Origin: Fimenecus sp045545735
GTDB lineage: Bacteria; Bacillota; Clostridia; Oscillospirales; Acutalibacteraceae
Assembly (NCBI GenBank): GCA_045545735.1
Contig: JAZQBM010000001.1
Span: 248,001 to 312,000, forward strand
Length of the DNA: 64,000 nt
Direction of reading: 5' to 3'
This document shows, in pieces, positions 52,322 through 61,212 of the stretch (the stretch's first letter is position 1; every line of letters begins with the position of its first letter). Under the pieces are notes generated by a model. That model ran no database searches. It had not been told where the DNA came from and was given only the letters and a program-made list of their open reading frames with translations. A program made the translations under genes and the position numbers.

Positions 52322-52366
52322 AAAAATACCCCCTGCTATGTATTTACTACATTATACGCAAGGGGT
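52322..52366 (-). terminator. Terminator-like hairpin between thiN and the 48-residue ORF
   Basis: On the minus strand, ACCCCTTGC (52366-52358) pairs with GCAGGGGGT (52336-52328, one G-U) and is followed by ATTTTT leading into the ATG. The 3' arm is also the SD of the small ORF. A CGTATAAT in the loop resembles a sigma-E type -10 (CATACAAT-like), so a sporulation promoter may lie here; that part is weak. Confidence 0.55.
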
Positions 52367-52375
52367 ATATTTTTG

Positions 52376-53008
52376 TTACATTGTTGTTTCTATAATAATT
52401 AGAGTACCTTTTTCAACCGAAATTTCGCCAAATTCGTCAACAATATCATTACTTGTTCCAAGTGCACCTTCAAACGGGTCAAGAGTGTAATCCCACAAAG
52501 AATAGTGAAATCCTTTTTCAGTTACTCCAAATGCTCTGTCACCATAAGCGAATACTGAAACCTGTTGACTGTCCTTTTTCGCAATTTTAATTGAAGAATT
52601 TGTAATACTTCGGAAAATATGTTTTTCATCGATAATTTCAAAATTAATTCCTAACTTTGAGGCATTAGCCATAAGTGAAATATTAGCAAAGGTATGCTCA
52701 AATCTGCCTCCTGTTCCACCAAGAAGAAGAAAAGCATTAAACCCAAGCTTAACGCCCTCATTATATGCCGCTACGCTATCTGTAACATCTTTTTCAACAG
52801 GAAGTGTAATTTTATCAATATTTTCGGGAATGGCCTTAATTGAGTCAAAATCGCCAATTAACAAGTCAGGCATAATTCCACATTTATTAGCAATATCAAA
52901 TCCACTGTCTGCACAAATAACAAAATCGTCTGAACAAATATTATTTTTTAAGATTTCGACAGAGCAATCTCCGCCGCCAATTATTACACATCTTCTTTTA
53001 ATTCCCAT
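52376..53008 (-). CDS. thiN: Thiamine pyrophosphokinase
   Basis: Pyrophosphorylates thiamine to TPP with ATP. The 210-residue protein shows FVICADSGFDIANKCGIMPDLLIGDFDSI, the KDVTDSVAAYNEGV acidic motif and LLLGGTGGRFEHTFANISLM, the three conserved blocks of this family, with a C-terminal beta-sandwich. ATG 53008 lies inside the end of rsgA (25-nt overlap), behind GGAAAT. In Bacillus, rpe lies between rsgA and thiN; here it is missing. Confidence 0.93.
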   Translation of the reverse strand: MGIKRRCVIIGGGDCSVEILKNNICSDDFVICADSGFDIANKCGIMPDLLIGDFDSIKAIPENIDKITLPVEKDVTDSVAAYNEGVKLGFNAFLLLGGTGGRFEHTFANISLMANASKLGINFEIIDEKHIFRSITNSSIKIAKKDSQQVSVFAYGDRAFGVTEKGFHYSLWDYTLDPFEGALGTSNDIVDEFGEISVEKGTLIIIETTM

Positions 53009-53880
53009 TCTTTGATTTCCTTTGCCTGATTATACATTGAAATGTAATTATCGTGTCTTGATTTGCTTATTACTCCGTTTTCAACAGCTTCACAGATTTT
53101 ACAACCCTTATCACAAGTATGTGAGCAAGTTGTAAATTTACAATTACCTAAATATTCCCTGAATTCACGGAAGCAATATGCCAAATCATCCTTTTTAATA
53201 ATTTCAGTTTTTGCAAAATCCAAAGAGGAAAAACCGGGTGTATCAATTACATAACCACCACACACATTAAACAGTTGTGCTTCACGTGTTGTATGACGAC
53301 CTCTGCCGAGTTTTTCGCTGATTACACCTGTTGAGAGGTTCAATGAACTGTCAATCTTATTTAATAATGTTGTTTTACCAACACCCGAATTACCCGTAAA
53401 AGCAGTAATTTTACCTTTCATTAATTGACGCACTTTTTCAACATCGTTATCACTTTCAATTACAATTAAAGTAATTCCGCTGTTTTTATATGCATCAACA
53501 ATACTACTGCAATCACCCAAATCTGTTTTTGAAACAACAATAATAGGCTCAATATTCTTATATTCAGCCGTGGCAATAAGTTTATCAATAACAAGAAAAT
53601 TCGGTTTTGGCTCAACAGTTGAAACAACTATAATCAAATTATCAATATTTGATACAGGAGGTCTTATCAAAAAATTCTTTCGTTCACAAATTTTATCAAT
53701 TGTATTTTCAGCATTTTCATTCACCGAAATCTCAACTGTATCACCAACAAGCGGGGTTATTCTGTTTTTTCTAAACAAGCCTCTTGCTTTACATTCATAA
53801 GTCGCATTGGCGACTTCAACATAATAGAAGCCGCCAATACCTTTTGTTATTATTCCTTTTAAACTCATATTATTCTGCAT
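52984..53880 (-). CDS. rsgA: Ribosome small-subunit GTPase A
   Basis: Circularly permuted GTPase for late 30S maturation. The 298-residue protein has an N-terminal OB domain (LKGIITKGIGGFYYVEV), then G4 VVSKTDLGD before G1 FTGNSGVGKTTLLNK and G3 VIDTPGFSSLDF. A zinc domain CKFTTCSHTCDKGC follows. The start is uncertain: ATG 53880 overlaps the end of prkC with a weak GGA. ATG 53868, immediately after the prkC stop (TAATATG), would give MSLKG and fits re-initiation equally well. It lies directly downstream of the PASTA kinase gene, as in Bacillus. Confidence 0.94.
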   Translation of the reverse strand: MQNNMSLKGIITKGIGGFYYVEVANATYECKARGLFRKNRITPLVGDTVEISVNENAENTIDKICERKNFLIRPPVSNIDNLIIVVSTVEPKPNFLVIDKLIATAEYKNIEPIIVVSKTDLGDCSSIVDAYKNSGITLIVIESDNDVEKVRQLMKGKITAFTGNSGVGKTTLLNKIDSSLNLSTGVISEKLGRGRHTTREAQLFNVCGGYVIDTPGFSSLDFAKTEIIKKDDLAYCFREFREYLGNCKFTTCSHTCDKGCKICEAVENGVISKSRHDNYISMYNQAKEIKEWELKEDV

Positions 53881-56017
53881 TTGGTCCAGTACTGATTGTT
53901 AAAGTGATTGTCTGACTTGTTGCAATTTTAGTTGTACCATCAGAAACCGGACTTTGTGAAATAACACGACCACTTTCAATTGCATCACTTGGAGATTCTA
54001 CAATACTAATATTTGCAAATCCTGCTGCTTTCAACTGACTAATCGCTTCATCTTTTGTTTTTCCAACAAGATTATTAGGTAATATAGCCATACTTTCGTA
54101 AGCAAGATTTTCAACATCACTTACAACACCGGGAGTCTTTGTAAAGTCAACCTTACCTTTTTGAATTGGGCAATCATCAATCATAACAACATATGAATTA
54201 TCTGCACCGCTACCTGTAATCGGATATTTTTTTGTTGCACCATCAAGATAAAGCTCGCCTGATGTAAAATATAATTCATTATTAATGTAGATTTTTAAAA
54301 CGCCTGATTTACTAATTGCAGGAAGATTAACTGTGATTTCAGCAGAAGATTCAGCAGGAATACCATTACTTACTTCAATATCAATTTTTGAACCAACAGG
54401 AACGGATTCATCCTTAGCGATGCTCTGCTTAACAACCACACCTGCTTCTAAATCGCTATTAACTTCAGTAACAGTGCCAAGTACAAGGTCAGAAGCTTTA
54501 AGAAGTTGTTCAGCAACATCTTTACTACAACCTTCAAGCTGTGGAACTTTAACTGTTTCTTCTTTATCAGTTGCAATATAGAGAACTACTTCACCACCGA
54601 TTTTTACTGATGAGCCAACCTCAGGAGAAGTTTTTATAACAAGTCCGGGAGCAACAGTTTCAGAATACTCAGGCTTAATGGTTGGGATTATTCCACGATT
54701 AATGAGATAACTCTTTGCCTGTTCTTCACTCATACCAAGAATTGAAGAATCAATTACAACATTATTCTTCTGAACAATAACTAACTTAATTTCAGAGCCT
54801 TTCTTAATCTTTTCACTTGCGGAAGGCGTTTGCTCAAGAACTGTACCATCGTCAAGAGTTGAATTTTCATTAATCTCAATTACAAACTTGAATTTATCTG
54901 TGTACTCTTTGTTATTCTCAATTTCTTCATAATAGTTAAGATTTACAAAATTAGGTACATCTACTTTTTGATTACCAAGTCCAATAAAGATACCAGCGAT
55001 TATCAAAACAAGAACTACCACACCAGCAATAGCACCTAACATAATTGCGGTTGTTTTGTTAATTGTTTTCGATTCTGTTTCAGCATTATTTTCACGCAGA
55101 TTAGACTGTACACGTGACGCCCCTGAACCTGTTCTGACAAATTTTGTAGGTTCTTGGTCAACAAAATATGTGTAATTAAACTTAACTGCAGGATTTCTCT
55201 TGAATTCGTTGATATCCATAAGCATTTCAGCCGCAGAACCATAACGGTCATTAGGATTTTTCTGCATAGCACGAATTGTAATCTGTTCAAGACCTAAAGG
55301 AAGTGTAGGAATAATATCTCTTGGGCGTTTTGGGTCTTGCTGAAGTTGCATAATTGCAACTGAAACAGCACTATCTGACTGAAATGGAAGTTTACCAGTA
55401 AGCATTTCATACATAACAACGCCTACCGAATAAATATCAGCTTTATCGTCAGTCATTTCTCCCCTTGCCTGTTCAGGACTGATATAATGAACTGAACCAA
55501 TTGCATTTTCAGATGTTGTATTAGAATCAACTCTACTGAATCTTGCAATACCAAAATCCGTAACCTTAATTGTACCGTCCTGCAAAAGCATAATATTCTG
55601 TGGCTTAATATCCTGATGGACAATGCCTTTATCATGGGCATGCTGTAAAGCAGCAAGAATTTGTCCCATAAAATGAACTGCTTCTTTCCAGTTTATTACA
55701 CCCTGCTGTTCAATATATTCTTTAAGAGTTATACCATCAACATATTCCATTACAATATACTGCAAACGGTCCCCAAAACTAACGTTATAAACACGTACAA
55801 TGTTGGGATGTGAGAGAACAGCAATTGCCTTAGATTCATTTTTGAATCTACGCTTAAACTCCTCGTTTGTTAAGTACTCGTCTTTTAATATTTTAATAGC
55901 AACAATTCTATCATCGATATTATCATAAGCCTTATATACAACAGCCATACCGCCGACGCCAATAATCTCACGGATTTCGTATCTACCGTCTAAGCGTTTT
56001 CCGCAAAAGTTTTCCAT
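53870..56017 (-). CDS. prkC: PASTA-domain serine/threonine protein kinase
   Basis: Membrane kinase that senses muropeptides or lipid II. The 715-residue protein has a kinase domain at about 10-275: GVGGMAVVYKAYD, Lys42 in VAIKIL, the catalytic loop HQDIKPQNIML (134-144) and DFG at 154-156. A transmembrane helix near 335-360 precedes PASTA repeats outside the cell. Three are consecutive (VPNFVNLNY..., SILGMSEEQ..., VPQLEGCSK...), and a fourth (LPNNLVGKT...) follows a small beta domain. The HRD arginine is Gln, which is unusual. The start is ATG 56017 behind AAAGGAG; the TTG at 56035 is rejected. It is paired with prpC upstream. Confidence 0.95.
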   Translation of the reverse strand: MENFCGKRLDGRYEIREIIGVGGMAVVYKAYDNIDDRIVAIKILKDEYLTNEEFKRRFKNESKAIAVLSHPNIVRVYNVSFGDRLQYIVMEYVDGITLKEYIEQQGVINWKEAVHFMGQILAALQHAHDKGIVHQDIKPQNIMLLQDGTIKVTDFGIARFSRVDSNTTSENAIGSVHYISPEQARGEMTDDKADIYSVGVVMYEMLTGKLPFQSDSAVSVAIMQLQQDPKRPRDIIPTLPLGLEQITIRAMQKNPNDRYGSAAEMLMDINEFKRNPAVKFNYTYFVDQEPTKFVRTGSGASRVQSNLRENNAETESKTINKTTAIMLGAIAGVVVLVLIIAGIFIGLGNQKVDVPNFVNLNYYEEIENNKEYTDKFKFVIEINENSTLDDGTVLEQTPSASEKIKKGSEIKLVIVQKNNVVIDSSILGMSEEQAKSYLINRGIIPTIKPEYSETVAPGLVIKTSPEVGSSVKIGGEVVLYIATDKEETVKVPQLEGCSKDVAEQLLKASDLVLGTVTEVNSDLEAGVVVKQSIAKDESVPVGSKIDIEVSNGIPAESSAEITVNLPAISKSGVLKIYINNELYFTSGELYLDGATKKYPITGSGADNSYVVMIDDCPIQKGKVDFTKTPGVVSDVENLAYESMAILPNNLVGKTKDEAISQLKAAGFANISIVESPSDAIESGRVISQSPVSDGTTKIATSQTITLTISTGPNAE

Positions 56018-56040
56018 TATAAAAGCTCCTTTCAATCAAA

Positions 56041-56769
56041 TTAATAGGACACAGTAACAACAGTAATGTTGTCACCGCCACCATTATCATTAGCACGAGT
56101 AACGAGTCTTTCAGCATATTCATAAAACTTGCCATCACCAGTAAGCTCATATATTTCTTTAGGTTCAACAAAGTTTGTTAAACCATCAGTACACAAAATC
56201 AAAACATCATTTTCACCGATATCTTCAATATCAAAATCAATGCGAAGTTCAGAGTCAACACCAAGAGCACGGGTAATGATATTTTTTCTCGGGTCAACTT
56301 TTGCCTCATCAGGTGTAAGTGTACCATGGTCAATCATTTCCTGCACAATTGAGTGGTCTTTTGTTAATTGATTAAGCGAACCGTCAGATAAAATATAAGC
56401 ACGTGAATCACCCGCATGAGCAATATAAACAGTATTATCAGCAACTATTGATACTACCACGGTAGTGCCCATTCCTGCAAGTTCGGGGTCAGCTTTACTC
56501 ATATCATAAACGCTGATATTTGCTGCCGCAATAGCTGAAGTAAGCATATTCCGAATTGAACTTGCACTCATACCGGCACGATATAAAGATGTAATTCTTT
56601 CAGATATTACCTTAACAGCAGTTGAACTTGCGAAATTACCACCTGCAGCACCGCCCATACCGTCACAAACTACGGCCCAAGCAACCGAACCCGGTAATTC
56701 ACCTGCGGCGTAAGAATCCTGATTTGATTCTCGTTTTAAGCCAATATCAGTTTTTGCAACAATTTTCAA
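56041..56769 (-). CDS. prpC: PP2C-family serine/threonine phosphatase
   Basis: Mn-dependent phosphatase that reverses PrkC phosphorylation. The 242-residue protein shows the PP2C metal motifs TDIGLKRESNQDSY, AVVCDGMGGAAGGNFAS, AHAGDSRAYIL, LTKDHSIVQEMI, VLILCTDGLTNFV and NDNGGGDNITVV. The start is TTG 56769 with AGGTGAG a few bases upstream. It lies 23 nt before prkC and 8 nt after rlmN, the standard order. Confidence 0.96.
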   Translation of the reverse strand: MKIVAKTDIGLKRESNQDSYAAGELPGSVAWAVVCDGMGGAAGGNFASSTAVKVISERITSLYRAGMSASSIRNMLTSAIAAANISVYDMSKADPELAGMGTTVVVSIVADNTVYIAHAGDSRAYILSDGSLNQLTKDHSIVQEMIDHGTLTPDEAKVDPRKNIITRALGVDSELRIDFDIEDIGENDVLILCTDGLTNFVEPKEIYELTGDGKFYEYAERLVTRANDNGGGDNITVVTVSY

Positions 56770-56777
56770 AGACTCAC

Positions 56778-57809
56778 CTACTTATTTCTCTTTGATGCTC
56801 TAAGTTGACCGCAAGAAGCATTAATATCACTACCAAGTGTTCGACGTACCGTAGCTGTAATCCCTCTTGAAGCCAGAATATCTATAAATTTCTTTTGTCG
56901 TTCAACAGTACTTTTTTTGTAGTCAGTTTCACGAACATTATTAACAGGAATTAAATTGACATGACACAGAATTCCTTTTAATCTCTTAGCCAACTCTAAT
57001 GCACATTCATCGCTATCATTTAAGCCTTGAATCATAGCGTATTCAAAAGAAATTCTTCTGTTTGTAATGTCAGCATAATATTTACACGCCTTTAAAAGTT
57101 CATCAATATCATATTTATGATTAATCGGCATCGATTTTGAACGAATTGAATTATTAGGTGCATGTAATGATACTGACAATGTAAGACCTAATTTTTTTTC
57201 TGCAAGCTCGTAAATTTTTGGCACAACACCACAAGTTGATAGCGAAATATGACGCATACTCATATTCTGCCCTTTTTCATGGGTAATGAGTTCAAGCATT
57301 TTCATAACGTTATCGTAGTTATCAAGCGGTTCACCAGTGCCCATTAACACCATATGATTGATTTTTATATTCAAATCATTTTGTGCGGTATATACTTCTG
57401 CAAGCATTTCGCCTACACTTAACTGACGGACAAAGCCACCGATTGCTGATGCACAGAAAGTACAGCCCATCTTACACCCAACCTGAGTAGAAATACAAAT
57501 TGAGTAGCCGTATTTATATTTCATGACTACACTTTCAACATATTCGCCGTTAGGAAACTGAAACAAATACTTCACAGTATCATCAATTTTTGAAACAAGT
57601 TTAGTGTTGATTTTACAATTATCAAAAGTAAAATATTCTAACAGTTTTACTCTCATATCCTTTGAGATGTTTGTCATTTCGTCAAAGGATGAAACACATT
57701 TTTCATGTACCCAAGAAAAAATCTGATTTATACGAAATTTTGGAAAACCTAAATCAATTATTTCACTTGATAATTCATCATAACTTAATGAGCGTATATC
57801 TTTCAACAT
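56778..57809 (-). CDS. rlmN: Dual-specificity 23S rRNA/tRNA methyltransferase RlmN
   Basis: Radical-SAM enzyme that makes 2-methyladenine at 23S rRNA A2503 and tRNA A37. The 343-residue protein shows the cluster motif CxxxCxxC in VGCKMGCTFCAS, the preceding STQVG block, LMGTGEPLDNYDNVM, SLSVSLHAPNN and FEYAMIQGLNDS. It also has the C-terminal resolving Cys in NASCGQL and the other catalytic Cys in LSTCGVVPK. It is adjacent to rsmB (5 nt) and prpC. Confidence 0.96.
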   Translation of the reverse strand: MLKDIRSLSYDELSSEIIDLGFPKFRINQIFSWVHEKCVSSFDEMTNISKDMRVKLLEYFTFDNCKINTKLVSKIDDTVKYLFQFPNGEYVESVVMKYKYGYSICISTQVGCKMGCTFCASAIGGFVRQLSVGEMLAEVYTAQNDLNIKINHMVLMGTGEPLDNYDNVMKMLELITHEKGQNMSMRHISLSTCGVVPKIYELAEKKLGLTLSVSLHAPNNSIRSKSMPINHKYDIDELLKACKYYADITNRRISFEYAMIQGLNDSDECALELAKRLKGILCHVNLIPVNNVRETDYKKSTVERQKKFIDILASRGITATVRRTLGSDINASCGQLRASKRNK

Positions 57810-57814
57810 ATAGT

Positions 57815-59080
57815 TTATTCCCTAACAAACCTTGCAAAGAAGAATCCGTCAGAGCGTTTTTCATAAGGAAACATAGTAACAATTCCGTCATTCCTAAAAT
57901 CCTTATGCTCATCTAAAAATCTTCTGCAAACTTCTTCATTTTCTTTCTTGCTCAAAGAACAAGTTGAGTACATAAGCACACCTTTGTCCTTTAAATATAA
58001 TGAAGCATTATTTAAAATATTATATTGCAATTCACACAATTTGTCAACAAAGCCGAAATCCTTGTACTTAATTTCAGGCTTGCGTCTGATTACACCAAGT
58101 CCAGCACACGGAACATCACAAAGGATTTTATCAGCTTTTGGTAAGTCTGGACTATAAACAGACGCATCACCAATATGAGCATTGATAATATCAATTCCAA
58201 GTCGTTTAGCACCATCATTTACAAGTTTAATCTTGTGGTCATACAAATCAAACGAATAAATTTCACCTTGATTTTCCATCATTTCCGCCATAGTAAATGA
58301 CTTACCACCGGGTGCGGCACACATATCAAACACAACATCATTTTTCTGCGGTGCAAGATTTGAAATACAGTCCTGTGAAGCCAAATCTTGAGCGTGAAAA
58401 TAGCCCTTTTTATAAGCATCAGTTTTAAACACTGCACCGCCATCGATTACTTCAAGAGTTGTGCCATTACCAAGTGATTTTACTGTTATACGCTCTTTTG
58501 CAAGTATATCAATTAATTCATTACTTGTAGTTTTAAGCGTGTTTACACGCAAAAATATTGGTACTGCACCAACTGATGCTTTTAAAATATTTTCCGCATT
58601 TATGTAACCATAATCATTTACAAAATGAGTAACTAAACTTTCAGGACAAGAATAAGCAACACTCATATTATAAATTTTGTTATCGGTATTAGGTAACTCA
58701 ATTTCATTTGACGCAATTTTTCTTAATACTGAATTTACAAGTCCTGACGCAAATGCACATTTTACTTTTTTAGATAGCTTTACACTTTCATTTACAGCAG
58801 CAGACACGGGAACTTTATCCATATATTTAATCTGATAAACACCCATACGCAAAATTGTAAGTACTTGCGGATTTAACTTTTTTAAAGGCTGAGTTAAAAA
58901 TTGAGACAAATAATAATCAAGTGTGATTTTTCGTTCAATCACACCATAAACAAGAGCACATACAAAAGGTGCAGATGACACTTCGTTCTGATTAAGAACA
59001 GCGTCAACTGCAATATTTGAATAAGCTTTATCACGTTCAATTTTACTCAAAATTTTATATGCTAAAAATCTATCATCCAT
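57815..59080 (-). CDS. rsmB: 16S rRNA m5C967 methyltransferase RsmB
   Basis: The 421-residue protein has an N-terminal NusB-like RNA-binding domain (about 1-140). A SAM-dependent m5C methyltransferase domain follows: FDMCAAPGGKSFTMAEMM, DLYDHKIKLVNDGAKRLGI, the proline-cysteine motif IV in CDVPCAGLGVIRRKPEI and the nucleophile Cys in MYSTCSLSKKENEEV. It lies 2 nt after the yugP-like gene and 5 nt before rlmN, in the translation cluster. Confidence 0.95.
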   Translation of the reverse strand: MDDRFLAYKILSKIERDKAYSNIAVDAVLNQNEVSSAPFVCALVYGVIERKITLDYYLSQFLTQPLKKLNPQVLTILRMGVYQIKYMDKVPVSAAVNESVKLSKKVKCAFASGLVNSVLRKIASNEIELPNTDNKIYNMSVAYSCPESLVTHFVNDYGYINAENILKASVGAVPIFLRVNTLKTTSNELIDILAKERITVKSLGNGTTLEVIDGGAVFKTDAYKKGYFHAQDLASQDCISNLAPQKNDVVFDMCAAPGGKSFTMAEMMENQGEIYSFDLYDHKIKLVNDGAKRLGIDIINAHIGDASVYSPDLPKADKILCDVPCAGLGVIRRKPEIKYKDFGFVDKLCELQYNILNNASLYLKDKGVLMYSTCSLSKKENEEVCRRFLDEHKDFRNDGIVTMFPYEKRSDGFFFARFVRE

Positions 59081-59082
59081 AA

Positions 59083-59787
59083 TTACTTTCTTCTTCGATT
59101 AAACATTAAAATAATTCGTAATAAGTTTGCAATACTAACCGCAAGTGCTGCAACGTATGTCATAGCCGCCGCAGTAAGAACTTTTTTTGCACCTGTTTTT
59201 TCGTTTTCACTTAAAATATCAGCCTCACTGATAACTTTTAAAGCCCTACTACTTGCATTAAATTCAACAGGCAAAGTAATTAACTGAAAAAGCACGGCAA
59301 AGGAGAAAAACGCAATACCAGCAATTGCAAGGAATTCAAAATTAAGAAAGAATCCTAAAATCGCAAGTGGTATTCCCGCCCTTGAACCAAGATTAGCCGC
59401 CGGAAGCACAAAACTTCTGATTTTAATAGGTGCATAATTCTCAGCATACTGTGCAGCGTGTCCTGCCTCATGACAAGCAACTCCTATTGCCGCAACTGAA
59501 GTTGAATTATACACGCTGTCAGATAATCTTATTACATTAGTTCGTGGGTCATAATGGTCAGTAAGTTTACCATTTACTCTCTCAATCTGCACATTTGAAA
59601 TTCCATAATGTCTTAAAACTTCAAAAGCAGCCTGTGCACCTGTAAGATTGCGTGATGAAAACACTTGAGAATACTTTTTGAATGATGAGTTTACTCTCGC
59701 AGATGCAATCATTGACAAAATTACAACAGGCACGACCAATATTAAATAGTAATAGTTTGAAAGATAATAATAGGAAAAATAATCCAA
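59083..59787 (-). CDS. YugP-family zinc metallopeptidase, membrane-bound
   Basis: The 234-residue protein has an N-terminal hydrophobic helix, the zinc motif HExxH in GVACHEAGHAAQYAEN, an Arg/Asp-rich NVIRLSDSVYNSTSVA segment, and two to three further C-terminal membrane helices, matching the YugP/DUF2227-type neutral zinc peptidase family. The substrate is unknown. The start is TTG 59787, 8 nt after GGAGG; the TTG at 59802 overlaps that SD. It is inserted between fmt and rsmB, a position also seen in other clostridia. Confidence 0.87.
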   Translation of the reverse strand: MDYFSYYYLSNYYYLILVVPVVILSMIASARVNSSFKKYSQVFSSRNLTGAQAAFEVLRHYGISNVQIERVNGKLTDHYDPRTNVIRLSDSVYNSTSVAAIGVACHEAGHAAQYAENYAPIKIRSFVLPAANLGSRAGIPLAILGFFLNFEFLAIAGIAFFSFAVLFQLITLPVEFNASSRALKVISEADILSENEKTGAKKVLTAAAMTYVAALAVSIANLLRIILMFNRRRK

Positions 59788-59791
59788 AACT

Positions 59792-60718
59792 TTAACCTCC
59801 AATTATTGTTCCAAGTTCAATTCTATGACCTCTTAAAAAACTTGCAGTATCTGTTTTACGCTTGCCTTCTGACTGAATTTCAAGAATTTCAATACAAATA
59901 CCATCGCCACACATAACAACAAGTCTGTTGTTATTATCTACAATTTCACCGCATTTTCCCGAAAATTTCTCTGATAATATTTGGGATTTATGGATTTTAA
60001 AGTTTTTACCGTTAATTTTTGTTGTAGCAACAGGCCAAGGTGACAAGCCACGTATTTGGTTATGAATTTCCTGAGCAGATTTTGAAAAGTCAACAGGACA
60101 AAGTTCCTTTGAAAGCATTGGTGCATAGTTTGAAAGACTGTCATCTTGTTTTTGGGGATTTAGATTATCAATACTATCAATTGTTTCAAGTAACACTTCA
60201 GCGCCCATTACAGAAAGTGCATCGTGAAGTTCACCGGCATTCATATTTTCTGTAATAGAAATACTCTTTTTAATGAGCATATCGCCTGTATCAAGACCTA
60301 CATCCATCTGCATTGATGTTACACCCGTTTCAGTTTCGCCGTTAATAATACTCCATTGAATAGGTGCTGCACCACGAAGTTTGGGTAATAATGAAGCGTG
60401 AATATTGATGCATCCGTATTTAACACTTTCAAGAATTTCTTTTGGTAAAATTTTGCCGAATGCAACTACAATAATCAAATCAGCATTTAACGAATTAATA
60501 ATATCAAGTGCCTCGCCGTTCCTCATAGTAACAGGCTGAAAAACAGGGATATTATGTTCAATAGCACACACTTTTACTGGTGGCGGTGTCATTTCATAGC
60601 CCCTACCCTTTGGCTTATCAGGTTGAGTAAACACACCGACTACTTCGTTATTACTATTTATAAGTGCTTGTAAACAAGGAACTGAAAATTCAGGTGTTCC
60701 CATAAAAATTATACGCAT
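59792..60718 (-). CDS. fmt: Methionyl-tRNA formyltransferase
   Basis: Formylates initiator Met-tRNA with 10-formyl-tetrahydrofolate. The 308-residue protein shows RIIFMGTPEFSVPCL, TQPDKPKGRG, the catalytic NIHASLLPKLRGAAPIQW and QMDVGLDTGDML, plus a C-terminal tRNA-binding domain. It is paired with def (6 nt), its functional opposite. Start ATG 60718; the SD is weak (GAGTGA). Confidence 0.97.
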   Translation of the reverse strand: MRIIFMGTPEFSVPCLQALINSNNEVVGVFTQPDKPKGRGYEMTPPPVKVCAIEHNIPVFQPVTMRNGEALDIINSLNADLIIVVAFGKILPKEILESVKYGCINIHASLLPKLRGAAPIQWSIINGETETGVTSMQMDVGLDTGDMLIKKSISITENMNAGELHDALSVMGAEVLLETIDSIDNLNPQKQDDSLSNYAPMLSKELCPVDFSKSAQEIHNQIRGLSPWPVATTKINGKNFKIHKSQILSEKFSGKCGEIVDNNNRLVVMCGDGICIEILEIQSEGKRKTDTASFLRGHRIELGTIIGG

Positions 60719-60724
60719 TAATTA

Positions 60725-61201
60725 TCACTCACTTTTCCCAGCGTATTTGTCAATTTCTTCCTGTTTAGCAATTTTATCAACATACAAAATGCCATCAAGG
60801 TGGTCAATTTCATGGCAGAACGCTTTTGCTTTAAGTCCGCTACCCTTATACACACACCAATTACCTTCACGATTTTGTGCTTTCACCTTAACAGTCATTG
60901 GACGCATTGTATAAGCCTGCTTACCCGGTAATGAAAGACAACCTTCAACATCACATTGAATACCATCAACTTCAATAATTTCCGGATTGATAAGTTCCAT
61001 TAAACCTTCACCAATATCTACTATTACAACACGTCTTAAAACGCCAACCTGAACTGCTGCAAGACCAACGCCATCTGCAGCATACATAGTTTCAGCCATA
61101 TCATCAAGAAGTTCGAAAAGTCTGTCATCAAACTTTTCAACAGGTCTGCTCTTCTTTCTTAAAATCGCATCTTCTTCAGTTCTAATATTTCTTATAGCCA
61201 T
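60725..61201 (-). CDS. def: Peptide deformylase
   Basis: Removes the formyl group from nascent proteins. The 158-residue metalloenzyme has the three active-site motifs GVGLAAVQVG, EGCLSLPG and CHEIDHLDGILY, the last with the His-Glu-His metal site (the family usually has QEIDHL; here the first residue is Cys). It is a compact type 1 enzyme. GGAGAAGG precedes ATG 61201. It lies between priA and fmt. Confidence 0.96.
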   Translation of the reverse strand: MAIRNIRTEEDAILRKKSRPVEKFDDRLFELLDDMAETMYAADGVGLAAVQVGVLRRVVIVDIGEGLMELINPEIIEVDGIQCDVEGCLSLPGKQAYTMRPMTVKVKAQNREGNWCVYKGSGLKAKAFCHEIDHLDGILYVDKIAKQEEIDKYAGKSE

Positions 61202-61212
61202 TTTTCCTTCTC

